A stretch of DNA of 64,000 bases from Azorinus chamasolen (Eukaryota > Mollusca > Bivalvia > Cardiida > Solecurtidae). Below, one piece after another: positions 40,389 to 50,379 of this stretch; positions within the stretch are counted from its first letter, which is position 1, and every line of letters begins with the position of its first letter. Below the pieces are notes generated by a model. That model worked only from the letters and a program-made list of their open reading frames with translations. It had not been told where the DNA came from and did no database searches. A program made the position numbers and the translations under genes. The stretch is taken from the NCBI GenBank assembly GCA_963576725.1, contig OY755247.1:17920526-17984525 (forward strand), given 5' to 3'.

Positions 40389-40888
40389 TTGTTATACCTT
40401 CTGATCCTTCGAGATCATGAATTTCAGTACTTCTTGTTCTGAAAATTGAATACCGCTTAAGCCGGTGCTAGGGGGCGTGAGCAGTGTTGCACTTTCAATT
40501 ACTGTTCATGAACAGATTCAATAAAACCGAGTCTGCAATTTTCTCTTTTTGTGTTGCAATTTTTGCTCTCGGGGGATCACCTCCCTTCAGAATTTATAAT
40601 CTTCACAACAGCAGGTGTTAAGTGCTTGTGTGGCGGCCGTAAAACGTCGCCCCGTACTTCATTCTCAGTGTTGTTATACCTTCTGATCCTTCGAGATCAT
40701 GAATTTCAGTACTTTTTGTTCTGAAAATTGAATACCGCTTAAGCCGGTGCTAGGGGCGTGAGCAGTGTTGCACTTTCAATTACTGTTCATGAACAGACTC
40801 AATAAAACCGAGTCTGCAATTTTCTCTTTTTGTGTTGCAATTTTTGCTCTCGGGGGATCACCTCCCTTCAGAATTTATTATATTTTGC
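40389..40888 (+). repeat. ~281-bp element, two tandem copies
   Basis: GTTGTTATACCTTCTGATCC starts at 40389 and again at 40671. Both contain GCTTAAGCCGGTGCTAGG, GCAGTGTTGCACTTTCAATT, CAATAAAACCGAGTCTGC and CTCTCGGGGGATCACC. The joint is TTCACAACAGCAGGTGTTAAG. Copies are ~97% alike, so recent. TGTTAAG..ACAACA edges and the internal AATAAA recall a small LTR or pseudo-LTR. Confidence 0.85.
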
Positions 40889-40999
40889 GTCGTTATTACA
40901 GTTTGCAATAACAGGTTTCTCAGCATAATGTAATAAATCACCGCATTTGGTAATAATTATTTCTTTCTGCGTCATTATTACATTTTGCGGTGCAAGAAA

Positions 41000-41564
41000 G
41001 CACACAATGTTTCAAAATATACAATAATCAACACAAACAAACAAACTATACAATAACGGAACTGTTTGTCACATTAAGGCACCCTTTGGACGCATTAGTG
41101 TAGGTCTTACGCAAAATCGGCTTCCAGATAATGCTATTCTGTTCTAAATGTTCGTAGCTTTTTTTTTCAAAAACCTTGCGCATCAGACAACACTATTGCG
41201 AACTGACATTATTTCGAGGGGAATGGAGCAAATGTAGCAATTTGGTTGCCACTGATTTTAAATTCAAGCATTAAAGAATACAATGTTGAATATAATAAAC
41301 AAGGAGATATTTCCGTAATTTTCGGACAGACATATTGTTCGTCAGATTCTTCTTACAATCTTAACTATTTACTCCATATATACGCACGGTAACGCCTTTA
41401 CCGACAGTGAAGACCCAGATCAATTGGTTCCTGTTGGAACCGCGTGGTCAGGTTCCGTTCTGTTTGCTTATGGAATCATGTAGATATAATCCTACGGTAT
41501 CTACAATATTTTTTGTTCATATGCCATTTAAAACATTAAGCTAACTAATAGCCAAACTGGTATA
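41000..41564. other. Mostly unexplained, with a decayed B core near 41395-41475
   Basis: CGACAGTGAAGACCCAGATC / GTGGTCAGGTTCCGTTCTG is a worn B core. Nothing else recognised. Confidence 0.45.
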
Positions 41565-42224
41565 CAGTTGAACTTCGATATCTCGAACTTCAAGGGACCA
41601 TACAAATGACTTCGAGATATAGAGGATCTGTTACGAGTTGTCTTTTAAGATCACATTTTCCTAAACGAGCATTAGAAAATGTTATCAAGCGAGCCTTTGG
41701 CGAGCTTAATAACATGTTCTCGGTGAGTTTAGGAACATGTGATCTTAAAAGACAACGAGCATCAAATTCTTTTTCTCACATAACCAAACAGTGTAGATCT
41801 AGATCTATTTTGCCCTTTTAATGACATGCAAACATTGGTTTTCCCCCAGTTTGACGTCATATATGATGTATGACGTCATACATATTCTAAAGTGTTCTTA
41901 CACGTGTTACTAATGCATAATGAGAGAATCTTAAACCGTTGTTCTAACCCGGAGATAAGGGAAGTTATGTGAGAAAACAGTAGTTCGAGTTATCCGATTT
42001 CCGATTGGAACAATTTCTCAAGTTTACAGCTTAATGCATATCGAAAGTGATGCTGAAAGCTTTCCACACTACTTTAGACGTGCATTGAGCTGTCCCATCT
42101 GTTTCTAGATATGTGTAGTGATACATTTTAGAGAAATTCTGTATGTAGATTTTGGAAGTACCGGACTTTTAGGTCGAGTTATCCTGATGTTCGAGTTATC
42201 CGAAATCGAGATATCGAAGTATAT
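41565..42224. mobile_element. F3 element with a large hairpin insert
   Basis: CAGTTGAACTTCGATATCTC start, ACTTCGAGATATAGAG; insert about 41625-41985; then GTTCGAGTTATCCGATTTCC, core relic GCTTAATGCATATCGAAAG, end CGAAATCGAGATATCGAAG. Confidence 0.8.
41636..41765. mobile_element. Hairpin inside F3 insert
   Basis: GTTGTCTTTTAAGATCACAT / ATGTGATCTTAAAAGACAAC, inner arms ATGTTATCAAGCGAGCC / GGCGAGCTTAATAACAT. A second inverted pair (TTTTCTCACATAAC 41771, GTTATGTGAGAAAA 41966) encloses the right half of the insert. Confidence 0.82.
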
Positions 42225-42391
42225 ACATAATCGTTGAGATCTACATGAACATTTATAGATTAAAGTGTTATAATAGAGATGATGAAGGCAGCTTTTGTCA
42301 AGTACGATCGATATCGGGGACGTGTCTGGGTTGGATATGAATAAAAGTCGCGATCTGTCTCACGTTTTCACGAGATACACTGTCAGATATA

Positions 42392-42595
42392 CAGTAAAAC
42401 CTCACTATAACGACCACTAAATTACATCAAGTATTTTGTGTTAAAAGCAGGTGACTGCTTGAAGCAAGGTGAAAGTAAAACAGAACGCTCCTATAGGAGC
42501 GTTCTGTTTTACTTTCACATTGCTTTAAGCAGCCACCTGCCCTAAATACCAACAATTTAACACAATGTAGTGACCGTTATAGAGAGGCTGTACTA
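42392..42595. mobile_element. F2 element, full length, TA-flanked
   Basis: CAGTAAAACCTCACTATAAC to GTTATAGAGAGGCTGTACTA; perfect hairpin AACAGAACGCTCCTATAGGA. Confidence 0.92.
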
Positions 42596-42639
42596 TAATC
42601 CACCCTGCGTTTCTGTCACAACAAGCATTCAGATCTTGT

Positions 42640-42891
42640 CCCGCTGTATCCGACCGGAGTCGCATTTGCCAATTGTTTGATTCCAGATGAGACACCGAGT
42701 CACCGAGTCACACCGAGTCACCCGAGTCACACCGAGTCACACCGAGTCACTCGACGTCTCAGCAGGATCGAAGCTGCTCGGCACTCGGTAAATAGCTTCT
42801 CAAATGCTCGACCGAATGGGAAATAGTCTGAATTGCGTCAGATCTATATTTGGGCACTCATTTATTCCTATTACAGCGAGATAGGGGTTAA
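42640..42891 (+). mobile_element. C element with expanded apex
   Basis: TTTGATTCCAGATGAGACAC / CGACGTCTCAGCAGGATC arms; apex CGAGTCAC amplified (42694-42751); long side GGCACTCGGTAAATAGCTTC; end GATAGGGGTTAA. Confidence 0.85.
42694..42751 (+). repeat. Short tandem repeat of the C apex
   Basis: Six units of CACCGAGT(CA), 8-10 bp, replacing the normal CGAGTAACTCG apex. Confidence 0.92.
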
Positions 42892-42904
42892 GATTTGCGA
42901 TTTA

Positions 42905-43133
42905 TTTACCCATTTGCGCCCAGTGGATTCTTCCATGCTTATATATTAGATTAGTATATCTTTTACCTAAGGGATGTTTGGTCTAAATGTTCATTTTTGT
43001 TTTGTTTTATATTGAATTTCCTACCAGCAAACAGTGTAGACTCTGATCAGACGCCGCATTATGCGGCGTCTGATCAAAGTCTACACTGTTTGCCTACGTC
43101 CAATATATAGGATCGTGGGAGCAAATGGGTTAA
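42905..43133 (-). mobile_element. E element, full length
   Basis: TTTACCCATTTGCGCCCAGT to GGGAGCAAATGGGTTAA; core GCAAACAGTGTAGACTCTGA/GCATTATGCGG perfect apart from one base. The reference copy for E. Confidence 0.93.
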
Positions 43134-43224
43134 GTTAAGGGGTTAAAATATCATTTGTGATATATTTGATATATACCACATATACGAAAGTGCGTGAAAA
43201 CAAAACTGAAACATTTTAAATACC

Positions 43225-43428
43225 TGATATAGACGCCTTTGAAAACTATGTAGACCAAGATAAAACGGTTCCTGTTTATAGCAGTCAGATCAGGGACTGC
43301 TCTGTATGCTTTTGCGATTATATATATTAGATTCATTAGTACCTGCCAAGGTCAGAGAAAAAAAATCTTAATTGATATTCATGACGTCATTATTTCTTTT
43401 ATGGATACCCTTAAGGTGATGGGTTAAG
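43225..43428 (+). mobile_element. B element, diverged
   Basis: CTATGTAGACCAAGATAAAA / CAGATCAGGGACTGCTCTG core; TGACGTCA at 43383-43390; end GTGATGGGTTAA. Confidence 0.75.
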
Positions 43429-43549
43429 AGTATGTTTGGCAGTTAAAGTCGGACATATGACGTCATTGCATTTTGGAAAAAGAACGCGGTCATTATTTAT
43501 ATCAAAACTAGAAACGTCCACGATATCGGTCATATATGTACATATATAT

Positions 43550-43632
43550 TTAACCCTTTACCTGTTGAAGATTCGTGTAAAAAAATGACATCATGAATAT
43601 TAATTAGATCAGTTGTTAAAATGGCATATTAA
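43550..43632 (-). mobile_element. B long-side fragment
   Basis: TTAACCCTTTACCTGTTGAA and AATATTAATTAGATCAG; stops at the TTAA that starts the next element. Confidence 0.8.
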
Positions 43633-43928
43633 CCCTTTCCCTGTTCTATGTTTATTCCAAATTTCAATACCTAATGAATATTCATTAACAAAATAGTTAT
43701 AAACAAATATGCAAGGTGGAACATTGTAGACATTTAAGAAAGCAAATAAACTGATATACCAAATTCTATTAGCAAACAGAGTATAATTATGAAATTATAT
43801 AGATATGATTTTATAGTTTCTGCCATGGCCCAAAATCCTTATGTCTGTGTGCCATTATAAAAATCAATATAATTAATATTCATGACGTCATTATTTCTTA
43901 CATAAATATTCATGGAGTAAAGGGTTAA
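43629..43928. mobile_element. Chimeric B2/B element with two long sides
   Basis: Left half is the B2 long side (TTAACCCTTTCCCTGTTCTA, GGTGGAACATTGTAGAC). At AGCAAACAGAGTA it joins the B long side (GATTTTATAGTTTCTGCCAT, TGACGTCA at 43883-43890, GGAGTAAAGGGTTAA). No apex and no short side. Confidence 0.85.
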
Positions 43929-43954
43929 CACGTGAAGTTTTTGCAATAACCAAT

Positions 43955-44132
43955 CAGAGCCGTCTGATCAGGGTATGTCCTGTTTGCTTTTGACATGATA
44001 TAGATATGATTACACAGTTTCTGACATAGCCACAGCTACCTGTGTCCATGTTTCTATTACCACAGCTATCCTAATCAATATTCATGATGTCACTAGTCCT
44101 TACATGAATATTCATCGAGTAAAGAGGTAAAC
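43955..44132 (+). mobile_element. B element, left half lost
   Basis: AGAGCCGTCTGATCAGGGTA then GATTACACAGTTTCTGACAT and TTCATCGAGTAAAGAGGTAA. Confidence 0.8.
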
Positions 44133-44273
44133 TACACGGGTAGCTTGATCTTGTTCTTGTAGAATTTATTAACTCAAACTTGGGCATTCTGGGTAAATTT
44201 CCGTTGATAGAATCTGTATTGTTTTTTTTATTGTGTGTGTGTGTTTGTTTTTTAATTGTTAAGTTCAATTACC

Positions 44274-44499
44274 TTAACCCATTCTCTCGTATTGGTACCT
44301 TGTGACGCCTCGGTAACAGTCACTATTTGAAGCCAATGTGATAAATAGAGCATTTGCTCTTATGGGGCAAATGCTCTATTTATCACAATGGTTTCAAAAC
44401 TCACATTTCTAAAATGTTCCTATTCTCTAATAAATGTTCCTTTTCGGTAGATTTATTGTAAGAGAGATTCTAAAAATAGCCTATGAGGGAATGGGTTAA
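44274..44499 (+). mobile_element. A element, full length
   Basis: TTAACCCATTCTCTCGTATT; hairpin AGCATTTGCTCTTATGGGGC; end GAGGGAATGGGTTAA. Preceded by a short (TG)n tract at 44233-44247. Confidence 0.92.
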
Positions 44500-44624
44500 T
44501 ACTGCAAGTCATTGTAACTAATAAATACAAGTAATAAATTCCGTACTCATGCTTTCATTGACGTTTATATTGTACGCACCAATACGTGGGTATACATAAT
44601 TTTGTATCGCATCTTGATATTCTG

Positions 44625-44879
44625 TTAAAGATTTCCCTGTTCTATATTTATTCCAAATTTCAATACCTACTGAATATTCATGGACAAAATAGTTATAATA
44701 AAATATGGAAGGTAGAACACTTTAGCCATTTTAGAAACTAATTGAACATATCTATCTAAATCCATTAGTAAATAGAGCAGACCCTGATCAGACAGCTCCT
44801 ATAAGAGCCGTCTGATCTGGGTCTACTCTGTTTGTTTGCAAATGCGTAAAAACACGTTTAAATGACGGGAGGAGTTTAC
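44625..44879 (-). mobile_element. B2 element
   Basis: TTAAAGATTTCCCTGTTCTA, GGTAGAACACTTTAGCC, core GACAGCTCCTATAAGAGCCG, end GACGGGAGGAGTTTA. TTTG is duplicated in the right arm (TGTTTGTTTGC). Confidence 0.88.
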
Positions 44880-45328
44880 ACAAGGCTTCAGTTCTCGGCA
44901 CGTGTCGTCTGATCAACAATAACTTCAAATTACGTAACGTACCTTTAACGTGAAGTTGTAGTAATAGAATTTTAGGCGGAAACAGGCACGTGTGCTCATA
45001 TTTTTGGCCTGTGAATAATGCGTGTTATGATTTTTTTTGTGTTACATCTTACACAACGTTTATAGGCGTTATCTGCTCTTCTGACGTATTTTTACTCACT
45101 AACTCCAGCGAATATCTTTTTTATACAGCTAAAACTTACGTGTTTTAAGCTTTTGTTTGATACCAATATCCTTCATTTTGCATTGATACATCGATTTTAC
45201 GGAACATTTGAGTCACGATAACCTTTAAAAACTGCGGTGTACGCCAACATAACACAGGAGTCTTAAAAAGCAGAAGGTTGTCCAACCAAAACTTAGATAT
45301 TTGTATTCTTATTCAAAACTCCCAAGCA
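44880..45328. other. Unexplained stretch
   Basis: Nothing recognised. Confidence 0.45.
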
Positions 45329-45576
45329 GACAACCCTTTCACCGCTGATGTCGCATAAATGCACCACGACAAATAGTGCAGTCCCAGATCAGACGCCGCC
45401 TTTTCAAGGCGGCGTCTGATCAGGGACTTCACTTTTTGTCTCAGTCTCTATTTCTATATATGTGCTTTATTCCTTTGAACTTTGCATTTATTTATCTCAT
45501 TTCCTTATTATACCGAATGATTTAAAAAAAATTATATTGCAGACGACAATTAGAAATTTGGCGCCGAAAGGGTTAA
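45329..45576 (+). mobile_element. D element, full length
   Basis: ACAACCCTTTCACCGCTGAT, core CAGATCAGACGCCGCCTTTT (perfect arms apart from the A/T site), end GGCGCCGAAAGGGTTAA. Confidence 0.93.
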
Positions 45577-45579
45577 AGT

Positions 45580-45680
45580 TGTCTAACAGTCTGGATCCTG
45601 ATAAGACGCCAATTTACTTTAGACAACGTATGTGTGATCTTTGACCCAGGCAGTTTTCAAACGTACTCACTGACTCACCA
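45580..45680 (-). mobile_element. Half C core
   Basis: GTCTAACAGTCTGGATCCTG with ATAAGACGCCAATTTAC; right arm absent. Directly follows D. Confidence 0.55.
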
Positions 45681-45718
45681 GTGGCGTGTTAGCGATTTAA
45701 TACTTGACCTATATTCAT

Positions 45719-45978
45719 TTAACCCTTTCTATGTTCTATATTTATTCCAAATTTCAATACCTACTTAATATTCATGGACGAAATACATGTAGTTACAACA
45801 ATGAAATCTGGAAAGTGGAACATTGTAGCCGTTTTAGAAAGTAAAGATAGGGATCTATCGATTTTCATGAGCAAGCAGAGCAGAGGTCTTGATCAGACGA
45901 CTCCTTTAGGAGCCGTCAGATCTGGGTCTACTCTGTTTGCAAATGCGTGAAAAGACGTTTATATGATGGAAAGACTTG
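45719..45978 (-). mobile_element. B2 element
   Basis: TTAACCCTTTCTATGTTCTA, AGTGGAACATTGTAGCC, core GACGACTCCTTTAGGAGCCG, end GATGGAAAGACTTGAG. Confidence 0.88.
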
Positions 45979-46178
45979 AGCAATATTGATATCATGTTTA
46001 TTTATTATCTGAATTTTCAAAATGGAGAATGTTCAACATTTTGCTCTGACAAAAACTGTAGAATCAGATCTATGTCACGTCGTAAGCAAACAGAGCAGAC
46101 CCTGATCAGACAGCTCCTACAGGACCCAGGTCTACTCTGTAAATGCGTGAAAAGCGTTTATATAAGGGAAATGGTTAA
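45979..46178 (-). mobile_element. B element, arm partly deleted
   Basis: AACTGTAGAATCAGATCTAT, core GACAGCTCCTACAGGACCCA, end AAGGGAAATGGTTAA. Abuts the previous B2. Confidence 0.85.
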
Positions 46179-46229
46179 ACGAAAATGTAACACAACTCGC
46201 GTTTAATGTGATATGTCATTGAAACAGTA

Positions 46230-46420
46230 GCCCTGTCACCCTAGCACATCTGTCTAAAAGATCACATGGAGAAACCCCCAACCGTTGACAGAGACCTCAA
46301 GATGGGACCCCCTGTCTAGCATACGCGTCAGGCCGGGACAAGAGGGCAATTTGTCAACATTCCAACACCTCTACTTGGTGGTCTCTAACCCTAAACCTTC
46401 TTGAGTTTCTTTCAGATAAA
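46230..46420. other. GC-richer unclassified segment
   Basis: Stands out from the AT-rich surroundings (GGGACCCCCTGTCTAGCATA, CGCGTCAGGCCGGGACAAGA). Frames are stopped within about 20 codons; no family recognised. Confidence 0.35.
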
Positions 46421-46475
46421 TATATGATATAACAGTCTTTTTTAGCATTCTGAGTACGTGAACAAGTGCACTGGT

Positions 46476-46543
46476 CTTTGCAAACAAAATAGACATCTGA
46501 GGGTGCTTATTGGAACCATCTGATCGCAGTATGCACTGTTTGC
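46476..46543 (+). mobile_element. B core, diverged
   Basis: GCAAACAAAATAGACATCTG / CATCTGATCGCAGTATGCAC and TGTTTGCC. Confidence 0.6.
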
Positions 46544-46559
46544 CATTCAAATTAATAAA

Positions 46560-46770
46560 CAGTGAAACCCCTCTTAACCGGACGTTAGCAGAATATCAAG
46601 ATGTGATACAATTATGTACTCTTAACCCCTATAAACCGGACGTTCAATTTAGTATATCGGTCTTGGAGGACAGGTGGCATCTGAATACAAGCTGAGAGTC
46701 ATACAGAAAGCTCCTCTATAAGCTTTCTGTATGACTTTCACCCGGCATTAAACAGCCACCTGCTTAAAAT
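46560..46770. mobile_element. F5 element, right end lost
   Basis: CAGTGAAACCCCTCTTAACC start with AACCGGACGTT twice; hairpin CATACAGAAAGCTCCTCTAT; CACCCGGCATTAAACAGCCA. Inner module as F4. Confidence 0.82.
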
Positions 46771-46837
46771 GAATGGTCCATTGCAGTTTAGCAATATGCT
46801 CCAATCAGCACGGAAGGCTATCATTTGCAAGATGATT

Positions 46838-46936
46838 TGCAATAACAAACAGCGTAGACCCTGATCAAATGGATCTTAAAGGAGCCCTCTGATATGGGTC
46901 TACACTGTTTGCCAATTCCTCGCACTCAAAGGGTTG
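46838..46936. mobile_element. B/E-like core with short side
   Basis: ACAAACAGCGTAGACCCTGA / CTGATATGGGTCTACACTG and GCACTCAAAGGGTTGAAG; mixes the E outer arm (GTGTAGA) with the B apex (GGAGCC). Confidence 0.65.
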
Positions 46937-47063
46937 AAGTGGTGAAATGTCATCTAACGCAATGAGATTATAAATTATCACATTCTCCCGCAAACTTTTG
47001 CGGTTTCAGTTTGTTTACATATTTTATCTTACTACGAGTAACTGTCAATAATTGTCGTATGCT

Positions 47064-47282
47064 TTAACCCATTCCCTCATATTGAAGACGTTTGACGACT
47101 CTGTAGAAGTCACTTTATGAAACCATTGTGATAAATAGAGCATTTGCTACTATGGGAGCAAATGCTCTATTTATCACAATGGGTTCAAACTTCAAAATTC
47201 GCATTTTCTCTAGTTAATGCTCCTTTTCGGTAGATTTTTCAAAGAGGTTGTAGCTAAAATAGCCTATGAGGGAATGGGTTAA
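47064..47282 (+). mobile_element. A element, full length
   Basis: TTAACCCATTCCCTCATATT; hairpin GCATTTGCTACTATGGGAGC; end GAGGGAATGGGTTAA. Confidence 0.92.
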
Positions 47283-47372
47283 TATTCTTTTATTTATTCT
47301 AAAAGGACAATGAGGCTGTCAAACTATCGCAGACGCCGGCTTGCACTCTTTGCATCGGAATATGAAACTAAT

Positions 47373-48960
47373 AGTATCAGTGATCATTTAGTGCATGTTC
47401 AACTATCATTCATTACTCAATACAAATTCGCCCCTAATGTGCAAAAACAAGACGAATTCCCCGGTGTCGTGCAACAATTAGAGGAATTCACCCCTATTTT
47501 GCAACACTTAGAGGAATTCCTCGCTGTCGTTCAACGATGAAAGGAAATCACCCCTGTCGTGCAGCACTGAGATGAATTCCCCGCTGTCGTGCAACAATGA
47601 AAGGAATTCACCCCTGTCGTGCAACACCGAGAGGAATTCCCCGCTATCGTGTAACAACGAGACGAATGTACCACTATAGTGCAACAATGAGTACGCACTA
47701 TCGTGTATTAATAAATACGAATTCACCACTATAATTGTTAAGCAATCAATACACATTCATGTCCATTGCGCATTATTCAAAACGAATCCATAGCTATCGT
47801 GCATCAATGAGTACGGATTTGCCGTTATCGTGCATTACTCAATACGAATTCACCGCCGTCGTTAAGCAATAAATACAAATCCATAGCTCTCGTACATTAT
47901 ACAATACGAATCCACAGTTATCGTGCAGCAATGAGTACAAAATCACCGAAATCGTGCAACAATGAGTACAAAATCACCAATATCGTGAACCAATGAGTAC
48001 GAAGTCATCGCACTCGTTTAACAGTGAATATGAATTCACCGCTGTCGTGCAGGATTTAGTACTAAATTACCGCAATCATGCAACAGTAAGTACGAAATCG
48101 CCGCTATCGTGCAACACAGAGTTTGAATTTACCGCTAATATGCAACAATGAGAACGAAATTACCGCTATCGTGCAGCATTGAGTACTAAATCACCGTTAT
48201 CGTACAACAATGAGTACCAAACCACCGTAATCGTACAACAATGAGTACGATATTACCGCTATCGTACAACAATTAGTTTGAATTCAACTTAATCATACTA
48301 CAATGAGTACGAACTCACTGTGATCGAACAATAATGAGTATGAAATCACCGTAATGGTACAACAATGAGTACGAATTTACAGTTATCGTACAACAACGTA
48401 TATTAAATCACCGCTATCGTACAACAATGAGTACGAAATCACCGCTATCGTACAACAATGAGTACGAAATCACCGCTATCGTACACTCATGCGCATGAAG
48501 TCACCGCTATCGTACATACATGAGTATGAAATCGCCGCTATCGTACACTCATGAGTATGAAATCGCCGCTATCGTACAACAATGAGTATGAATTCACCGC
48601 TATCGTGCAACAGTTATAACGATTTTGCCACAATCATTCATTGGTAATTACTAATCCATCACTATCAACCATTAGTAAAAGTAATACAAATATACTGGAA
48701 TCGTCAATATCAGGCATTAGCAAAGTCAGTACAAAGATGCCGCTGTCTTATAGATTATTTAGTACGAATCCATTGATGTCGTGTATGTTTTAATTAGAAT
48801 CCATCGCTATCGCACATTAATAAATACGGCATCACCGATATAGTGAATTGGTAAATACGACTTCACCCCTATCATGCTTTAGTAAATGCGAATTTACCAC
48901 TATCGTACATATTAATACGAAAAGAAAGATATCCAGAATTAGTGCATATGGATTCATGGT
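47373..48960 (+). repeat. 31-bp minisatellite, 1.6 kb
   Basis: Unit near CAACAATGAGTACGAAATCA + CCGCTATCGTA, about 48 copies. Most regular at 48415-48610; the first part has GAATTCCCCGCTGTCGTGCA variants, the last 350 bp are diverged. No element inserted. Confidence 0.93.
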
Positions 48961-48963
48961 AAA

Positions 48964-49140
48964 TTAACCCATTCCCTCATATTGACGACTTTTGACGACT
49001 CTGTAAAAGTCACGTTGTGAAACCATTGTCATAAATAGAGCATTTGCTCCTTAGGAGCAAATGCTCTATTTATCACAACGGTTTCAAAAGGTGGCTTTTA
49101 CAGAGGTGTAGAAAGGCGTATTTATGAATGAAAGGGTTAG
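48964..49140 (+). mobile_element. A element, completely palindromic (foldback)
   Basis: Left TTAACCCATTCCCTCATATT..TCTGTAAAAGTCACG; apex AGCATTTGCTCCTTAGGAGC; right GTGGCTTTTACAGAGG..GAATGAAAGGGTTAG is the inverse of an A short side, not the usual long side. Confidence 0.9.
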
Positions 49141-49178
49141 GCGATCAGATCCCACCAATATGGATATTGATTAATATA

Positions 49179-49431
49179 TTAAGTCTTTACTTTGTATATA
49201 CGTCTTTCTATGCCTTTGCAAACACAGTAGACCTAGAACAGACGGCTCCTATATGAGCCGTCTGATCAGGGTCTGTTCTGTATGACTCTGGTGATATAAT
49301 ATAGATATGATTCTACCGTTTCTGCCATGGCCAAAAGTTTCCTGTGTTTTTGTACCCTTATAACAATTTATCTAATTACTATTCATAAGGTCATTATTTC
49401 TTACATGAATATTGATGAAGTAAATGGTTAG
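49179..49431 (+). mobile_element. B element, full length
   Basis: TTAAGTCTTTACTTTGTATA, core CAGACGGCTCCTATATGAGC, GATTCTACCGTTTCTGCC, end GAAGTAAATGGTTAG. Confidence 0.88.
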
Positions 49432-49460
49432 GACGTTCATATTTATAAAAAAAATATCCA

Positions 49461-49666
49461 CAGCAGAACCCTCTAATGCGACCACTTATACGAGTAAACA
49501 TGGACCTCTTTATAAGTAGGTGGATGCTTAATGCAGGAAAAAAAGTTATACAGAGAGCTCCTCTAGGAACTTTTTGCATAACTTTTGTCCTGCATTAAGC
49601 TACCACCTACCTCTACCACCCAGAATTATACCTCTTTTAGGTGGTTGCATTAGAGGGGTTTTACTA
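49461..49666. mobile_element. F1 element, full length
   Basis: CAGCAGAACCCTCTAATGCG to GCATTAGAGGGGTTTTACTA; hairpin CAGAGAGCTCCTCTAGGAAC. Confidence 0.9.
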
Positions 49667-49951
49667 TATACAGCAAGTACAATACATCGGAATTCTAGCT
49701 CGCCCAGCTGATTGTTTTTGTCTATAGAACGCAAACATGTTTTTCAATTTACCCCTACTACGTACACCAAAACTGTGTCAGTTTTTATTGGCAGTGTAAC
49801 AAATGTCAAGTTTATCACGTAGACTGTACAATTATTCTGGGATGCGTCATAAAATTGTCTGCGGCCTTTTCGACCTTTTTTAGAGTCTGAATTATTCAGA
49901 CATAGTATGTAACAGAATATGTGCCATTAGTCTAGATGCTGTAATGATATA

Positions 49952-50157
49952 CAATCAATACTCGTTGGGCCGAAATTTAAGTTTAGAAAAAAATGAGAAC
50001 TTTTTATAGGCAGGTGGTTGCTTAATGAGGGTTGAACGTCAAGTAAAAACTTCCTTGAGGAGTTTTCTCATGACATTCAACCTGCATGAAACAATTACCC
50101 GTCTTAACGACCGATACGTATGCTTATAGGAATGCTCGGATGAACGAGGTTTGACTG
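49952..50157. mobile_element. F4 element, diverged
   Basis: CAATCAATACTCGTTGGGCC start, GCTTAATGAGGGTTGAACG hairpin arm, end CGGATGAACGAGGTTTGACTG. Confidence 0.75.
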
Positions 50158-50379
50158 TGTTCTGAATTTTATTTTCGATATTTGATATTCAAACAAAATA
50201 GAAAATAGATATTAATATTTGCACGGCTTTGCTTTGTGTTTTATATTCCTATCAGGCGTTCTTCTTTGACTGGTGAATTGCCGTAAAAATAAGGCAAATG
50301 ATAGTTTATTGCAAAATGAAATACTTTATTATGTTCTTCAGAAAGTTTTTAAATGTAGATTTGTGCATAAACTATTGAA
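50158..50379. other. Unexplained stretch
   Basis: Nothing recognised. Confidence 0.45.
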
